A DNA stretch of 64,000 nucleotides from Streptomyces cirratus. GTDB lineage: Bacteria; Actinomycetota; Actinomycetes; Streptomycetales; Streptomycetaceae. Within the stretch, counting starts at the first letter, position 1, and each line of letters opens with the position of its first letter. This document shows, one piece after another, positions 1 to 8,624 of the stretch. The stretch covers positions 806,001 through 870,000 of the forward strand of contig NZ_BMVP01000002.1 of NCBI RefSeq assembly GCF_014650775.1, read 5' to 3'. The notes under the pieces were generated by a model that did no database searches, had not been told where the DNA came from, and saw only the letters and a program-made list of their open reading frames with translations. A program made the translations under genes and the position numbers.

Positions 1-1716
1 CGTCGGGCCACCGCCCCCTCCGGCAGCCCGGAGTCCACGGCGCCCGTCGCCGTACAGGTCGAGCAGAAGACCGAGACCGCCGCCCCGGCGACACAGGCCG
101 ACGTCAAGGTGGAGGCCGCCACCGCCGTCTCCGCCCAGGGCCAGGGCCAGGGGCAGACGCAGCTCCAGGAGGCCGGCGAGGGCCGCGGCCGCCGGGACCG
201 CCGCGACCGCGACAGGGGCGAGCGCGGCGAGCGCCAGCGCGACCGCCGCGACCGCGGTGCCAAGACCGACGACCAGGGCGGCCAGGGCCAGGCGCAGGGC
301 GGCCAGGCGCAGGGCCAGGGCGGCCAGGCGCAGGGCGGTCAGGCGCAGGGTGGTCAGGGCGGCAGCCGTCAGGACCGCCAGGACCGCGGCGACCGTCAGC
401 AGCAGGGCGGCCGCGGCCAGGGCCAGCAGGGCCGGCAGGACCGTCAGGACAACGGCCCGCAGGACGACTTCGACTCCGAGGACGGCCGTCGCGGCCGTCG
501 CGGCCGCTACCGCGACCGCCGTGGCCGTCGCGGCCGCGACGAGTTCGCGCCGAGCGAGCCGCAGGTCGCCGACGACGACGTCCTGATCCCCGTCGCCGGC
601 ATCCTCGACATCCTCGACAACTACGCGTTCATCCGGACCTCCGGCTACCTGCCCGGCCCGAACGACGTGTACGTCTCCCTCGCCCAGGTCCGCAAGGCGG
701 GGCTGCGCAAGGGCGACCACACCACCGGTGCCGTGCGCCAGCCCAAGGACGGCGAGCGCCGCGAGAAGTTCAACGCCCTCGTGCGTCTGGACTCGGTGAA
801 CGGCATGGCGCCCGAATCCGGCCGCGGCCGCCCGGAGTTCCAGAAGCTGACCCCGCTGTACCCGCAGGACCGGCTCCGCCTGGAGACCGACCCGGGCGTG
901 CTGACCACCCGCATCATCGACCTCGTGTCGCCGATCGGTAAGGGCCAGCGCGGTCTGATCGTGGCCCCGCCGAAGACCGGCAAGACCATGATCATGCAGG
1001 CGATCGCCAATGCGATCACCACCAACAACCCCGAGTGCCACCTGATGGTCGTCCTGGTCGACGAGCGTCCGGAAGAGGTCACCGACATGCAGCGGTCGGT
1101 CAAGGGCGAGGTCATCTCCTCGACCTTCGACCGTCCGGCCGAGGACCACACCACCGTCGCCGAGCTGGCCATCGAGCGCGCCAAGCGTCTCGTGGAGCTG
1201 GGCCACGACGTGGTCGTCCTGCTGGACTCCATCACCCGCCTGGGCCGCGCGTACAACCTCGCCGCCCCCGCCTCCGGCCGCATCCTGTCCGGTGGTGTCG
1301 ACTCGACCGCGCTGTACCCGCCGAAGCGCTTCTTCGGTGCCGCGCGCAACATCGAGGACGGCGGCTCGCTGACCATCCTGGCCACCGCGCTGGTCGACAC
1401 CGGCTCGCGCATGGACGAGGTGATCTTCGAGGAGTTCAAGGGCACCGGCAACATGGAGCTCAAGCTCGACCGCAAGCTCGCCGACAAGCGCATCTTCCCG
1501 GCCGTCGACGTCGACCCGTCGGGTACGCGCAAGGAGGAGATCCTCCTCAACGCGGAGGAGCTCGCCATCGTCTGGAAGCTGCGCCGGGTGCTGCACGCGC
1601 TCGACTCGCAGCAGGCGATCGAGCTGCTGCTCGACAAGATGAAGCAGACGAAGTCGAACGCCGAGTTCCTGATGCAGATCGCGAAGACGACCCCGGCGGG
1701 CAAGAACGACGACTGA
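1..1716 (+). CDS. rho: Transcription termination factor Rho (5' end outside window)
   Basis: Hexameric RNA-dependent ATPase that terminates transcription. The frame is open from base 1, so the true start lies upstream; 571 residues are visible. The N-terminal part (to about codon 180) is low complexity, rich in Gln, Gly, Arg and Asp with RD/RG runs, as in the N-terminal insertions of actinobacterial Rho. Then come the cold-shock-like RNA-binding domain (about [19 protein letters not shown] onward) and the RecA-like motor: Walker A PPKTGKT near base 970, Walker [17 protein letters not shown], and the Q/R-loop region [17 protein letters not shown]. It ends just before an intrinsic-type hairpin. 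The identity is certain; only the start is missing. Confidence 0.97.
   Translation, partial: RRATAPSGSPESTAPVAVQVEQKTETAAPATQADVKVEAATAVSAQGQGQGQTQLQEAGEGRGRRDRRDRDRGERGERQRDRRDRGAKTDDQGGQGQAQGGQAQGQGGQAQGGQAQGGQGGSRQDRQDRGDRQQQGGRGQGQQGRQDRQDNGPQDDFDSEDGRRGRRGRYRDRRGRRGRDEFAPSEPQVADDDVLIPVAGILDILDNYAFIRTSGYLPGPNDVYVSLAQVRKAGLRKGDHTTGAVRQPKDGERREKFNALVRLDSVNGMAPESGRGRPEFQKLTPLYPQDRLRLETDPGVLTTRIIDLVSPIGKGQRGLIVAPPKTGKTMIMQAIANAITTNNPECHLMVVLVDERPEEVTDMQRSVKGEVISSTFDRPAEDHTTVAELAIERAKRLVELGHDVVVLLDSITRLGRAYNLAAPASGRILSGGVDSTALYPPKRFFGAARNIEDGGSLTILATALVDTGSRMDEVIFEEFKGTGNMELKLDRKLADKRIFPAVDVDPSGTRKEEILLNAEELAIVWKLRRVLHALDSQQAIELLLDKMKQTKSNAEFLMQIAKTTPAGKNDD
271..420 (+). repeat. Gln/Gly-coding imperfect tandem repeat inside rho
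   Basis: Units resembling ggccaggcgcagggc recur in register here and encode repeated GGQAQ-type peptides. The repeat lies in the disordered N-terminal insertion of Rho, upstream of the RNA-binding fold. Copy number is likely to vary between strains; that is inference from the repeat structure. Confidence 0.7.
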
Positions 1717-1744
1717 CCGTCGCCGTAGCCGGACCGTCCCACGC

Positions 1745-1782
1745 AACCGCCCCCGTCGCAGCCGCGACGGGGGCGGTTGTCC
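1745..1782 (+). terminator. Hairpin terminator after rho
   Basis: A perfect 15-bp stem (aaccgcccccgtcgc at 1745-1759 pairing with 1764-1778) closes a 4-nt loop and is followed by tgtccttt. It begins 28 bases after the rho stop. From 1783 to 2058 I see nothing else that can be assigned. Confidence 0.85.
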
Positions 1783-2058
1783 TTTCGGGTTTCGACTGCG
1801 GCGGCAGCTGCGACCTTCGCCACAGCCGCGTCCTCTCGGCGGCTCCGCACATCGTCGCTTTCGTCCGGGTTCCGGCACGGTTGGTAGGCGCGCCGTCACA
1901 GCCCGTACGTCTCCAGGGCTGCGGTCCGGGGGCCTTCGTGCGGCGCCCGTCCGAGGCCGTGGAACCCTGGAAGACGTTCCTCCGTCTGTGTCAGAGAACA
2001 GCGGAGGTCGCAGACAGGCCGAACGGGTCGCGGGAGCGGGCCGGGGACCGAGGAGAGC

Positions 2059-3165
2059 ATGAGCGAGGACACGAGGGCCGGCCGCCGCGCCGCGGGCGCC
2101 GGGCGCCGACGGAAGGCGCCCAAGCGCCGCAAGGGCCTCAGAGTCGTCGCGTGGACGGCCGCGGGGGTCGTGGTACTCGGCGGCGCGGGCGTGGGCTACT
2201 TCTACTTCAAGTTCAACGGCAACCTGAAGACGGTCGACATCGACGCGGCGCTCGGCAAGGACCGCCCGCAGAACGTGGACAACGGCTCGATGGACATCCT
2301 CGTCCTCGGCTCGGACTCCCGCGGCGGGGCGAACAGCGAGTACGGCCGGGACGACGGCGGGTCGGCCCGCTCCGACACGGCGATGATCGTCCACCTCTAC
2401 GAGGGCCACCACAAGGCCAGCGTCATATCGATACCGCGCGACACCATGGTCAACCGGCCCGCCTGCCAGACGTCGAACGGGAAGACGGACCGCGGCAGCT
2501 CGCGCTCGCAGTTCAACGAGTCGTTCACCATCGGCGGGGCCGCCTGCGCGGTCAAGACCGTCGAGAAGATGTCGGGGATCCGCATGGACCACTACATCGA
2601 GGTCGACTTCACGGGCTTCAAGAAGATCATCGACAACCTCGGCGGCGTCCAGGTCACCACCACCAAGCCGATCAAGGACGCTTCCAGCCACCTCGACCTG
2701 CCCGCGGGCCCCAACAAGCTGAACGGCGAACAGGCCCTCGGCCTCGTCCGTACCCGCAAGAGCGTCGGCGACGGCAGCGACCTCGGCCGAATACAGCTCC
2801 AGCAGGCCTTCATGAAGGCCCTGATCAAGCAGGTCAAGGGCATCGGCATCTTCGACAACCCCAAGCGGCTGCTCGACCTCGCGGACACCGGCACCAAGGC
2901 GCTCACCACCGACAAGCAGCTCGGCGACGTGAAGTCCCTCCTGGGCTTCGCCGAGAGCCTGCGGGGCATCGACGCCCAGAACCTCCAGATGATCACCATG
3001 CCCGTGACCGCGGACCCCCTCGACTCCGACCGCGTCGCCCCGCTCGCCAAGGAGTCCAAGATGGTCTGGGACGCCCTGCTCGCGGACCAGCCGGTCCCGG
3101 CCGAGGCGACGGCGAACTCCATGGGTGACAAGGGCAGCGCCGGAGGCATCGTCCAGCAGCCGTGA
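2059..3165 (+). CDS. LytR-CpsA-Psr (LCP) family cell-wall polymer ligase
   Basis: LCP proteins transfer undecaprenyl-linked glycopolymers (teichoic-acid-like polymers, or arabinogalactan in relatives) to peptidoglycan on the outer membrane face. The 368-residue product has a basic cytosolic N-terminus, one membrane helix at about residues 29-51 (VVAWTAAGVVVLGGAGVGYF), then the LCP domain. Its motifs are DILVLGSDSRGG, the phosphate-binding SIPRDT, and GLVRTRKS with a following DLGRIQ. ATG 2059 has gaggag 8-10 bases upstream. Whether it handles teichoic acid or another polymer cannot be told from sequence. It stands alone between rho and rpmE. Confidence 0.9.
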   Translation: MSEDTRAGRRAAGAGRRRKAPKRRKGLRVVAWTAAGVVVLGGAGVGYFYFKFNGNLKTVDIDAALGKDRPQNVDNGSMDILVLGSDSRGGANSEYGRDDGGSARSDTAMIVHLYEGHHKASVISIPRDTMVNRPACQTSNGKTDRGSSRSQFNESFTIGGAACAVKTVEKMSGIRMDHYIEVDFTGFKKIIDNLGGVQVTTTKPIKDASSHLDLPAGPNKLNGEQALGLVRTRKSVGDGSDLGRIQLQQAFMKALIKQVKGIGIFDNPKRLLDLADTGTKALTTDKQLGDVKSLLGFAESLRGIDAQNLQMITMPVTADPLDSDRVAPLAKESKMVWDALLADQPVPAEATANSMGDKGSAGGIVQQP

Positions 3166-3217
3166 CGCCGCGGCCGTAACGCCGTGAATGCCCGGCAGGC
3201 GGGGTTTCCGCCGGGGT

Positions 3218-3243
3218 GGAATAGATGCCCGCCCCTCCCCGTT
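3218..3243 (+). promoter_or_regulatory. Sigma-R promoter of rpmE (GGAAT-N18-GTT)
   Basis: GGAAT at 3218-3222, exactly 18 bases, then GTT at 3241-3243. This matches the published consensus of the thiol-oxidation sigma factor SigR. In S. coelicolor rpmE is an established SigR target, so both sequence and context support the call. Confidence 0.8.
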
Positions 3244-3264
3244 GAGGGGGGTGTCCTCAGAATT

Positions 3265-3292
3265 TTGACAGGCGGCCCGGTCCTGGCAGACT
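3265..3292 (+). promoter_or_regulatory. Second, HrdB-like promoter candidate for rpmE
   Basis: ttgaca (3265-3270), 16-bp spacer, cagact (3287-3292). The -35 is a perfect consensus and the -10 is acceptable for a Streptomyces housekeeping promoter. It would give rpmE a constitutive start downstream of the SigR one. Confidence 0.5.
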
Positions 3293-3368
3293 GGTCTGTC
3301 GGCCCCGGTTCACGCAGCGCGCAATTCGGCCCCTGCGACCCGGCGCCCTCCCGAATCTAGGAGACACC

Positions 3369-3587
3369 TTGAAGCGCGATGTTCACCCCGAGTACGTCGA
3401 GACCCAGGTCAGCTGCACCTGCGGCGCGTCGTTCACCACCCGTAGCACCCTGACCGAGGGCACCATCCGTGCCGAGGTCTGCTCCGAGTGCCACCCGTTC
3501 TACACGGGCAAGCAGAAGATCCTCGACACCGGTGGCCGTGTGGCCCGCTTCGAGGCCCGCTTCGGCAAGGCTGCCGGCTCGAAGTAG
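3369..3587 (+). CDS. rpmE: 50S ribosomal protein bL31, zinc-binding (C+) form
   Basis: Ribosomal protein of the central protuberance, 72 residues. Four cysteines (C16, C18, C38, C41; motifs CTCG and CSEC) mark the Zn-containing form rather than the Zur-induced Cys-less paralogue. It starts with TTG at 3369, chosen because MKRDVHPEY is the conserved N-terminus and taggaga lies just upstream. Under oxidative stress the SigR promoter upstream would raise synthesis of this zinc-thiol protein. Followed by a strong terminator, so it is likely monocistronic. Confidence 0.96.
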   Translation: MKRDVHPEYVETQVSCTCGASFTTRSTLTEGTIRAEVCSECHPFYTGKQKILDTGGRVARFEARFGKAAGSK

Positions 3588-3596
3588 CGAGCCTTC

Positions 3597-3653
3597 GGCG
3601 CCGGACCCCGGCTGCACCGCGTCACGCGCGGGCAGCCGGGCCGGCGCCTTTCT
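3597..3653 (+). terminator. Long hairpin terminator after rpmE
   Basis: Two stacked stems: ggcgccgg (3597-3604) pairs with ccggcgcc (3641-3648), and ccggctgc (3608-3615) pairs with gcagccgg (3632-3639). A tttctcg tail follows. It separates rpmE from prfA. Confidence 0.8.
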
Positions 3654-3695
3654 CGTCCCGCAGCCCTTTCTTCACTTTCACCACAGGAGCCCCCG

Positions 3696-4775
3696 ATGTT
3701 CGAGGCGGTCGAGGAACTGGTCGGCGAGCACGCCGACCTTGAGAAGAAGCTCGCCGACCCTTCGGTCCACTCGGATCAGGCCAACGCGCGCAAGCTCAAC
3801 AAGCGCTACGCGGAGCTGACCCCGATCGTGGCGACCTTCCGCGCCTGGAAGCAGACCGCCGAGGACATCGAGACGGCCAAGGAGTTCGCGGCCGACGACC
3901 CCGACTTCGCCGCCGAGGCCAAGGAACTGGCAGTCCAGCGCGAAGAGCTCACCGAGAAGCTCCGCCTGCTGCTCGTCCCGCGCGACCCCAGCGACGACAA
4001 GGACGTGCTCCTGGAGGTCAAGGCCGGAGCGGGCGGCGACGAGTCCGCCCTGTTCGCCGGCGACCTGCTGCGCATGTACCTGCGCTACGCCGAGCGCGTC
4101 GGCTGGAAGACCGAGATCATCGACGCCACCGAGTCCGAACTCGGCGGCTACAAGGACGTCCAGGTCTCCGTCCGCACCAAGGGCGGCAACGGCGCCACCG
4201 AGCCCGGCCAGGGCGTCTGGGCCCGCCTCAAGTACGAGGGCGGCGTGCACCGCGTCCAGCGGGTTCCGGCCACCGAGTCCCAGGGCCGCATCCACACCTC
4301 CGCCGCGGGCGTGCTCGTCACCCCGGAGGCCGAGGAGGTCGAGGTCGAGATCAACATGAACGACCTCCGCATCGACGTGTACCGCTCCTCCGGCCCCGGC
4401 GGCCAGTCCGTCAACACCACCGACTCGGCCGTGCGCATCACGCACATCCCGACCGGTGTGGTCGCCTCCTGCCAGAACGAGAAGAGCCAGCTCCAGAACA
4501 AGGAGCAGGCGATGCGTATCCTGCGCTCCAGGCTGCTCGCCGCGGCCCAGGAAGCCGCCGAGCAGGAGGCCTCCGACGTGCGCCGCAGCCAGGTGCGCTC
4601 CGTGGACCGCTCCGAGAAGATCCGCACGTACAACTACCCGGAAAACCGGATCTCGGACCACCGGACCGGCTTCAAGGCGTACAACTTGGACCAGGTGCTC
4701 GACGGGGACCTCGACGCGGTCATCCAGGCCTGCGTGGACACGGACTCCGCCGCCAAGCTCGCCGCCGCGCACTGA
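3696..4775 (+). CDS. prfA: Peptide chain release factor 1
   Basis: Class I release factor reading UAA/UAG. The 359-residue protein shows the PAT tripeptide anticodon (residues 191-193 in [13 protein letters not shown]), which distinguishes RF1 from RF2, and the GGQ catalytic motif at residues 235-237 ([14 protein letters not shown]). Length is normal. ATG 3696 has aggag just upstream. It heads the cluster prfA-prmC-tsaC; the downstream methyltransferase modifies the Gln of this GGQ, so the neighbours are enzyme and substrate. Confidence 0.98.
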   Translation: MFEAVEELVGEHADLEKKLADPSVHSDQANARKLNKRYAELTPIVATFRAWKQTAEDIETAKEFAADDPDFAAEAKELAVQREELTEKLRLLLVPRDPSDDKDVLLEVKAGAGGDESALFAGDLLRMYLRYAERVGWKTEIIDATESELGGYKDVQVSVRTKGGNGATEPGQGVWARLKYEGGVHRVQRVPATESQGRIHTSAAGVLVTPEAEEVEVEINMNDLRIDVYRSSGPGGQSVNTTDSAVRITHIPTGVVASCQNEKSQLQNKEQAMRILRSRLLAAAQEAAEQEASDVRRSQVRSVDRSEKIRTYNYPENRISDHRTGFKAYNLDQVLDGDLDAVIQACVDTDSAAKLAAAH

Positions 4776-4853
4776 ACCGCACCACCCGCGTGACCGTGAC
4801 GCCCGCCTGACCCCCCGCTCCACCCCCGTACGACAGCAGCCCGGAGGACCAGC

Positions 4854-5699
4854 GTGAACTTGCTGCTTGCCGAGGTGGCCCAGGCCACCCAGCGGCTGGC
4901 CGCCGCCGGCGTGCCCTCACCGCGCTTCGACGCGGAGGAACTCGCGGCCTTCGTGCACGGCGTCAAGCGGGGGGAACTGCACCACGTCAAGGACGCGGAC
5001 TTCGACGCCCGCTACTGGGAGGCCGTCGCCCGCCGCGAGGCGCGCGAGCCGCTCCAGCACATCACCGGGCGCGCCTTCTTCCGCTACCTGGAGCTCCAGG
5101 TAGGACCCGGGGTCTTCGTGCCCCGGCCCGAGACCGAGTCGGTCGTGGACTGGGCCATACACGCCGTCCGGGCGATGGACGTCGTCGAGCCGCTGATCGT
5201 GGACCTCTGCACGGGCTCCGGCGCCATCGCGCTGGCCATGGCGCAGGAGGTGCCGCGCTCGCGCGTCCACGCGGTCGAGCTGTCCGAGGAAGCCCTGCGG
5301 TGGACCCGCAAGAACGCCGAGGGCTCCCGCGTCACCGTCCACCAGGGAGACGCGCTCAGAGCGCTGCCCGAGCTGGACGGCCAGGTGGACCTCGTGATCT
5401 CCAACCCGCCGTACATCCCGCTCACCGAGTGGGAGTACGTCGCCCCCGAGGCCCGCGACCACGACCCCGAGATGGCGTTGTTCTCCGGCGAGGACGGCCT
5501 GGACACCATCCGGGGCATCGAGCGCACCGCCCACCGGCTGCTGCGGCCCGGCGGCATCGTCGTCATCGAGCACGCCGACACGCAGGGCGGCCAGGTCCCG
5601 TGGATCTTCGCCGAAGAGCGGGGCTGGGCCGACGCCGCCGACCACCCCGACCTGAACAACCGCCCGCGCTTCGCGACCGCCCGCAAGGCCATGCCGTGA
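4854..5699 (+). CDS. prmC: Release factor glutamine N5-methyltransferase
   Basis: Methylates the GGQ glutamine of RF1/RF2 using S-adenosylmethionine. The 281-residue protein has the PrmC N-terminal helical domain, then a Rossmann methyltransferase fold with the SAM loop VDLCTGSGAIALAMA and the catalytic NPPY motif at residues 184-187. GTG 4854 follows ggaggacc at good spacing. It lies 78 bases after prfA, probably in the same transcript. The older name is hemK. Confidence 0.96.
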   Translation: MNLLLAEVAQATQRLAAAGVPSPRFDAEELAAFVHGVKRGELHHVKDADFDARYWEAVARREAREPLQHITGRAFFRYLELQVGPGVFVPRPETESVVDWAIHAVRAMDVVEPLIVDLCTGSGAIALAMAQEVPRSRVHAVELSEEALRWTRKNAEGSRVTVHQGDALRALPELDGQVDLVISNPPYIPLTEWEYVAPEARDHDPEMALFSGEDGLDTIRGIERTAHRLLRPGGIVVIEHADTQGGQVPWIFAEERGWADAADHPDLNNRPRFATARKAMP

Positions 5700-5757
5700 T
5701 CAGCGCGCCCCCGCTCCTGAACGACGTCACCACCCCGCTGCAAGAGGAGGCCCGCTG

Positions 5758-6405
5758 ATGGCCCGGCGATACGACTGCAACGACGCCACGGACCGCAAGA
5801 CGGGCCTGCGTGAAGCCGCGTCCGCAGTGCGCCGCGGCGAGCTCGTCGTGCTGCCCACCGACACCCTGTACGGGATCGGCGCGGACGCGTTCAGCGCGGA
5901 GGCGGTCGGTGACCTGCTCGCCGCCAAGGGGCGCGGCCGCAACATGCCCACCCCCGTCCTCATCGGCTCCCCGAACACCCTGCACGGCCTGGTCACGGAC
6001 TTCTCCGAGCAGGCGTGGGAGCTGGTCGACGCGTTCTGGCCGGGCGCGCTGACGCTCGTCGCCAAGCACCAGCCGTCGCTGGCCTGGGACCTGGGCGAGA
6101 CCCGCGGGACCGTCGCCGTACGCATGCCGCTGCACCCCGTGGCGATCGAGCTGCTGACCGAGGTCGGCCCGATGGCCGTGTCCTCGGCGAACCTGACCGG
6201 GCACCCGGCGCCGGAGGACTGCGACGCGGCGCGCGCGATGCTGGGCGACGCGGTGTCGGTGTACCTGGACGGCGGCCCCACCCCGGGGATCCAGCCCTCC
6301 TCGATCGTCGACGTCACGGGGAAGGTGCCCCTGCTGCTGCGTGAGGGGGCGCTGACCGCCGAGCAGCTGCGGGAGGTCGTACCCGACCTCGAGGTGGCTC
6401 CGTGA
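5758..6405 (+). CDS. tsaC: L-threonylcarbamoyladenylate synthase (TsaC/Sua5 family)
   Basis: Makes threonylcarbamoyl-AMP from Thr, bicarbonate and ATP, the first step of t6A37 tRNA modification. The 215-residue YrdC-domain protein shows LPTDTLYGIGADAF, the KGR motif (AAKGRGRNMPTPVLI), VAVRMPLHP and PMAVSSANLTGHPAP. It is a single-domain form; a Sua5 C-terminal domain is absent. SD gaggag lies just before ATG 5758. It overlaps the next gene by GTGA, indicating translational coupling. Confidence 0.94.
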   Translation: MARRYDCNDATDRKTGLREAASAVRRGELVVLPTDTLYGIGADAFSAEAVGDLLAAKGRGRNMPTPVLIGSPNTLHGLVTDFSEQAWELVDAFWPGALTLVAKHQPSLAWDLGETRGTVAVRMPLHPVAIELLTEVGPMAVSSANLTGHPAPEDCDAARAMLGDAVSVYLDGGPTPGIQPSSIVDVTGKVPLLLREGALTAEQLREVVPDLEVAP

Positions 6406-7058
6406 GCCCTCAGGGGCGTGGCATAGCAACGGGGCGTCTTCCGGCGGAGGCTGGGGGAGACTGCTTCCGCATCCTCCACGTCAGCACCGGGAACGTGTGC
6501 CGCTCGCCCATCACCGAGCGGCTGACGCGGCACGCCCTGGCGCACCGGCTGGGCGGTCTGGTCAGCGGCGACCTCGTCGTGGAGAGCGCCGGCACGTGGG
6601 GCCACGAGGGGGCCCCGATGGAGGCCAACGCCGCGGCCGTGCTCGCGGACTTCGGCGCCGACGCGTCCGGCTTCACGGGGCGGGAGCTGCTGGACGAGCA
6701 CGTCATCCGGGCCGACCTGGTGCTGACGGCGACCCGGGACCACCGGGCGCAGGTCATCTCCATGGGCCACTCGGCGGGGCTGCGGACGTTCACGCTGAAG
6801 GAGTTCACTCGGCTGGTGCGGGCGATCGATCCGGCCACGCTGCCGCCGCTGGACGACGGCATGGCGCAGCGCGCGCGGGCCCTGGTGAGGGCGGCCGCGG
6901 CGCTGCGCGGCTGGCTGCTGGCGCCGTCCGCCGACGCGGACGAGGTGTACGACCCGTACGGGGCGCCGATCACGTTCTTCCGCTCGATCGGCGACGAGAT
7001 CAACCAGGCGCTGGACCCCGTGGTCACGGCCCTGACGGGCGTCACCGCCTCCCGCTGA
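6402..7058 (+). CDS. Low-molecular-weight protein-tyrosine phosphatase homologue lacking the nucleophilic Cys
   Basis: The fold is that of LMW-PTPs: P-loop near the N-terminus, and the general-acid DPY motif (VYDPYGAP) near residue 185. The family P-loop is V-C-x-G-N-x-C-R-S-P, with the first Cys as nucleophile. Here it reads V-S-T-G-N-V-C-R-S-P, so Ser28 replaces the nucleophile, while the second Cys, Arg and the Asp are kept. The codon is agc at 6483-6485. The N-terminus carries about 22 extra residues. The protein probably cannot use the normal phosphocysteine mechanism and could be a phosphotyrosine or ligand binder; that is inference. GTG 6402 overlaps the tsaC stop. Confidence 0.85.
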   Translation: MSPQGRGIATGRLPAEAGGDCFRILHVSTGNVCRSPITERLTRHALAHRLGGLVSGDLVVESAGTWGHEGAPMEANAAAVLADFGADASGFTGRELLDEHVIRADLVLTATRDHRAQVISMGHSAGLRTFTLKEFTRLVRAIDPATLPPLDDGMAQRARALVRAAAALRGWLLAPSADADEVYDPYGAPITFFRSIGDEINQALDPVVTALTGVTASR

Positions 7059-7098
7059 CGGCCGACGGCGCCCGACAGAGCCCCAGTACGCCCGACGG

Positions 7099-7163
7099 CC
7101 GGAGGCCGGCGCAGCGGGGCGAAGCCTGAACGGTCCCTCGGGCCGGGCCGTGCGAGCGGCGCG
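7099..7163. repeat. Dispersed intergenic repeat, copy 1
   Basis: This stretch resembles 18646-18711 over about 65 bases. The strongest shared blocks are ggcgcagcgg and the terminal gccgtgcgagcggcgcg (17 identical bases). Both copies lie immediately after the 3' end of a gene (LMW-PTP here, DUF2550 there). Confidence 0.6.
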
Positions 7164-7230
7164 ACGAGAATGCGTGCGGCGCGCCGAGAGTGCGGGCGGC
7201 GCGTCGAAAGTGCGAGGGGCGCGATCGCGG
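7151..7230 (+). repeat. Four 20-bp tandem repeats upstream of glyA
   Basis: Units start at 7151, 7171, 7191 and 7211. Each reads approximately tgcg-n-gcggcgcg-n-cga-n-a-n; the fourth is more diverged. They begin with the end of the dispersed repeat and stop 48 bases before the glyA start, where a promoter would be expected. Confidence 0.75.
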
Positions 7231-7278
7231 GGGCGGGCCTACAGTGGCCGTATCCGGGACAGCACTGGGAGCCGCGCC

Positions 7279-8508
7279 ATGAGCGTCATCACCCCGCCCA
7301 CGGACCTGCTGCGGCAGCAGGATCCGAAGATGGCCGACGTGCTCGCGGGCGAGGCCCAGCGGCAGGCCGGTTCCCTGCAACTGATCGCCGCCGAGAACTT
7401 CTGCTCGCCCGCCGTACTGGCCGCGCTCGGCTCGGCGCTCGCCAACAAGTACGCCGAGGGCTACCCCGGAGCCCGCCACCACGGCGGCTGCGAGTACGCC
7501 GACCTCGCCGAACGCATCGCGGTGGAACGGGCCATGGCGCTGTTCGGCGCCGAGCACGCCAACGTACAGCCGCACTCCGGATCCTCCGCCGTGCTCGCCG
7601 CCTACGCCGCGCTGCTGCGCCCAGGCGACACGGTGCTCGCGATGGGGCTCCCGTACGGAGGACACCTCACCCACGGCTCTCCCGCCAACTTCTCCGGCCG
7701 CTGGTTCTCCTTCGTCGGGTACGGGGTCGACGCCGAGACCGGCCTGATCGACTACCAGCAGGTCCAGGAGCTCGCCCGCACGCACCGCCCCAAGGCCATC
7801 GTCTGCGGCTCGATCTGCTACCCCCGCCACCCCGAGTACTCCGTCTTCCGGGAGATCGCCGACGAGGTCGGGGCGTACCTGATCGCCGACGCCGCGCACC
7901 CGATCGGGCTCGTCGCCGGTGGCGCGGCCCCCAGCCCCGTCCCGTACGCGGACGTCGTCTGCGCGACCACGCACAAGGTGCTGCGCGGCCCCCGCGGCGG
8001 CATGGTCCTGTGCACCGCCGACCTGGCCGAGCGCGTCGACCGGGCCGTGTTCCCCTTCACCCAGGGCGGCGCCCAGATGCACACGATCGCCGCCAAGGCC
8101 GTGGCCTTCGGCGAGGCCGCCGCCCCCGCGTTCGCCACGTACGCCCACCGGGTCGTCGCCAATGCCCGGACCCTCGCCGAGGCGCTGGACGCCGCGGGTT
8201 TCGCCGTGACGACCGGAGGCACCGACACGCACCTGATCTGCGCCGATCCCGCCCCTCTCGGCATCGACGGCCCCACCGCCCGGGGCCGGCTCGCGGCCGC
8301 CGGGATCGTGCTGGACACCTGCGCGCTGCCGTACGGGGACCAGCGCGGGATCCGCTTCGGTACCGCGGCGGTGACCACCCAGGGCATGGGGGAGACGGAG
8401 ATGGTCCGCATCGCCGCGCTGTTTGCGGCCGCGCTGCGCGGGGAAACCGCGCAGACCCGTACGGAGGTCGGCGAGCTGGCCAGTGGATTTCCTCCTTATG
8501 GGGCGTAA
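7279..8508 (+). CDS. glyA: Serine hydroxymethyltransferase paralogue (GlyA family)
   Basis: PLP-dependent fold-type I enzyme interconverting serine and glycine with tetrahydrofolate. The 409 residues show IAAENFCSPAVLAALGS, NKYAEGYPGARHHGGCEYAD and the PLP lysine K233 in ATTHKVLRGPRGG. It differs from canonical GlyA at several points, for example DAAHPIGLVA where most enzymes have D-x-AHxAGLVA, so it may be a second, specialised copy. ATG 7279 was chosen because MSVITPPTDLLRQQDP begins the conserved region; a longer in-frame start at 7150 would translate the tandem repeats and is rejected. Confidence 0.88.
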   Translation: MSVITPPTDLLRQQDPKMADVLAGEAQRQAGSLQLIAAENFCSPAVLAALGSALANKYAEGYPGARHHGGCEYADLAERIAVERAMALFGAEHANVQPHSGSSAVLAAYAALLRPGDTVLAMGLPYGGHLTHGSPANFSGRWFSFVGYGVDAETGLIDYQQVQELARTHRPKAIVCGSICYPRHPEYSVFREIADEVGAYLIADAAHPIGLVAGGAAPSPVPYADVVCATTHKVLRGPRGGMVLCTADLAERVDRAVFPFTQGGAQMHTIAAKAVAFGEAAAPAFATYAHRVVANARTLAEALDAAGFAVTTGGTDTHLICADPAPLGIDGPTARGRLAAAGIVLDTCALPYGDQRGIRFGTAAVTTQGMGETEMVRIAALFAAALRGETAQTRTEVGELASGFPPYGA

Positions 8509-8624
8509 CGCGGACGAGCCGGACGTACCGCAACCGGGCTAGGGGCCCCTCGCGTCCTCGATAGCGGTGACATCGCGGCTAATGTGTGGGGCTGAGATGG
8601 CCGGCGATACATCTGGGGCTGCCA

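Noticed and set aside
7150..7278. N-terminal extension of GlyA by 43 codons
   Set aside because: It would translate the 20-bp tandem repeats into low-complexity peptide; the SHMT fold starts at ATG 7279.
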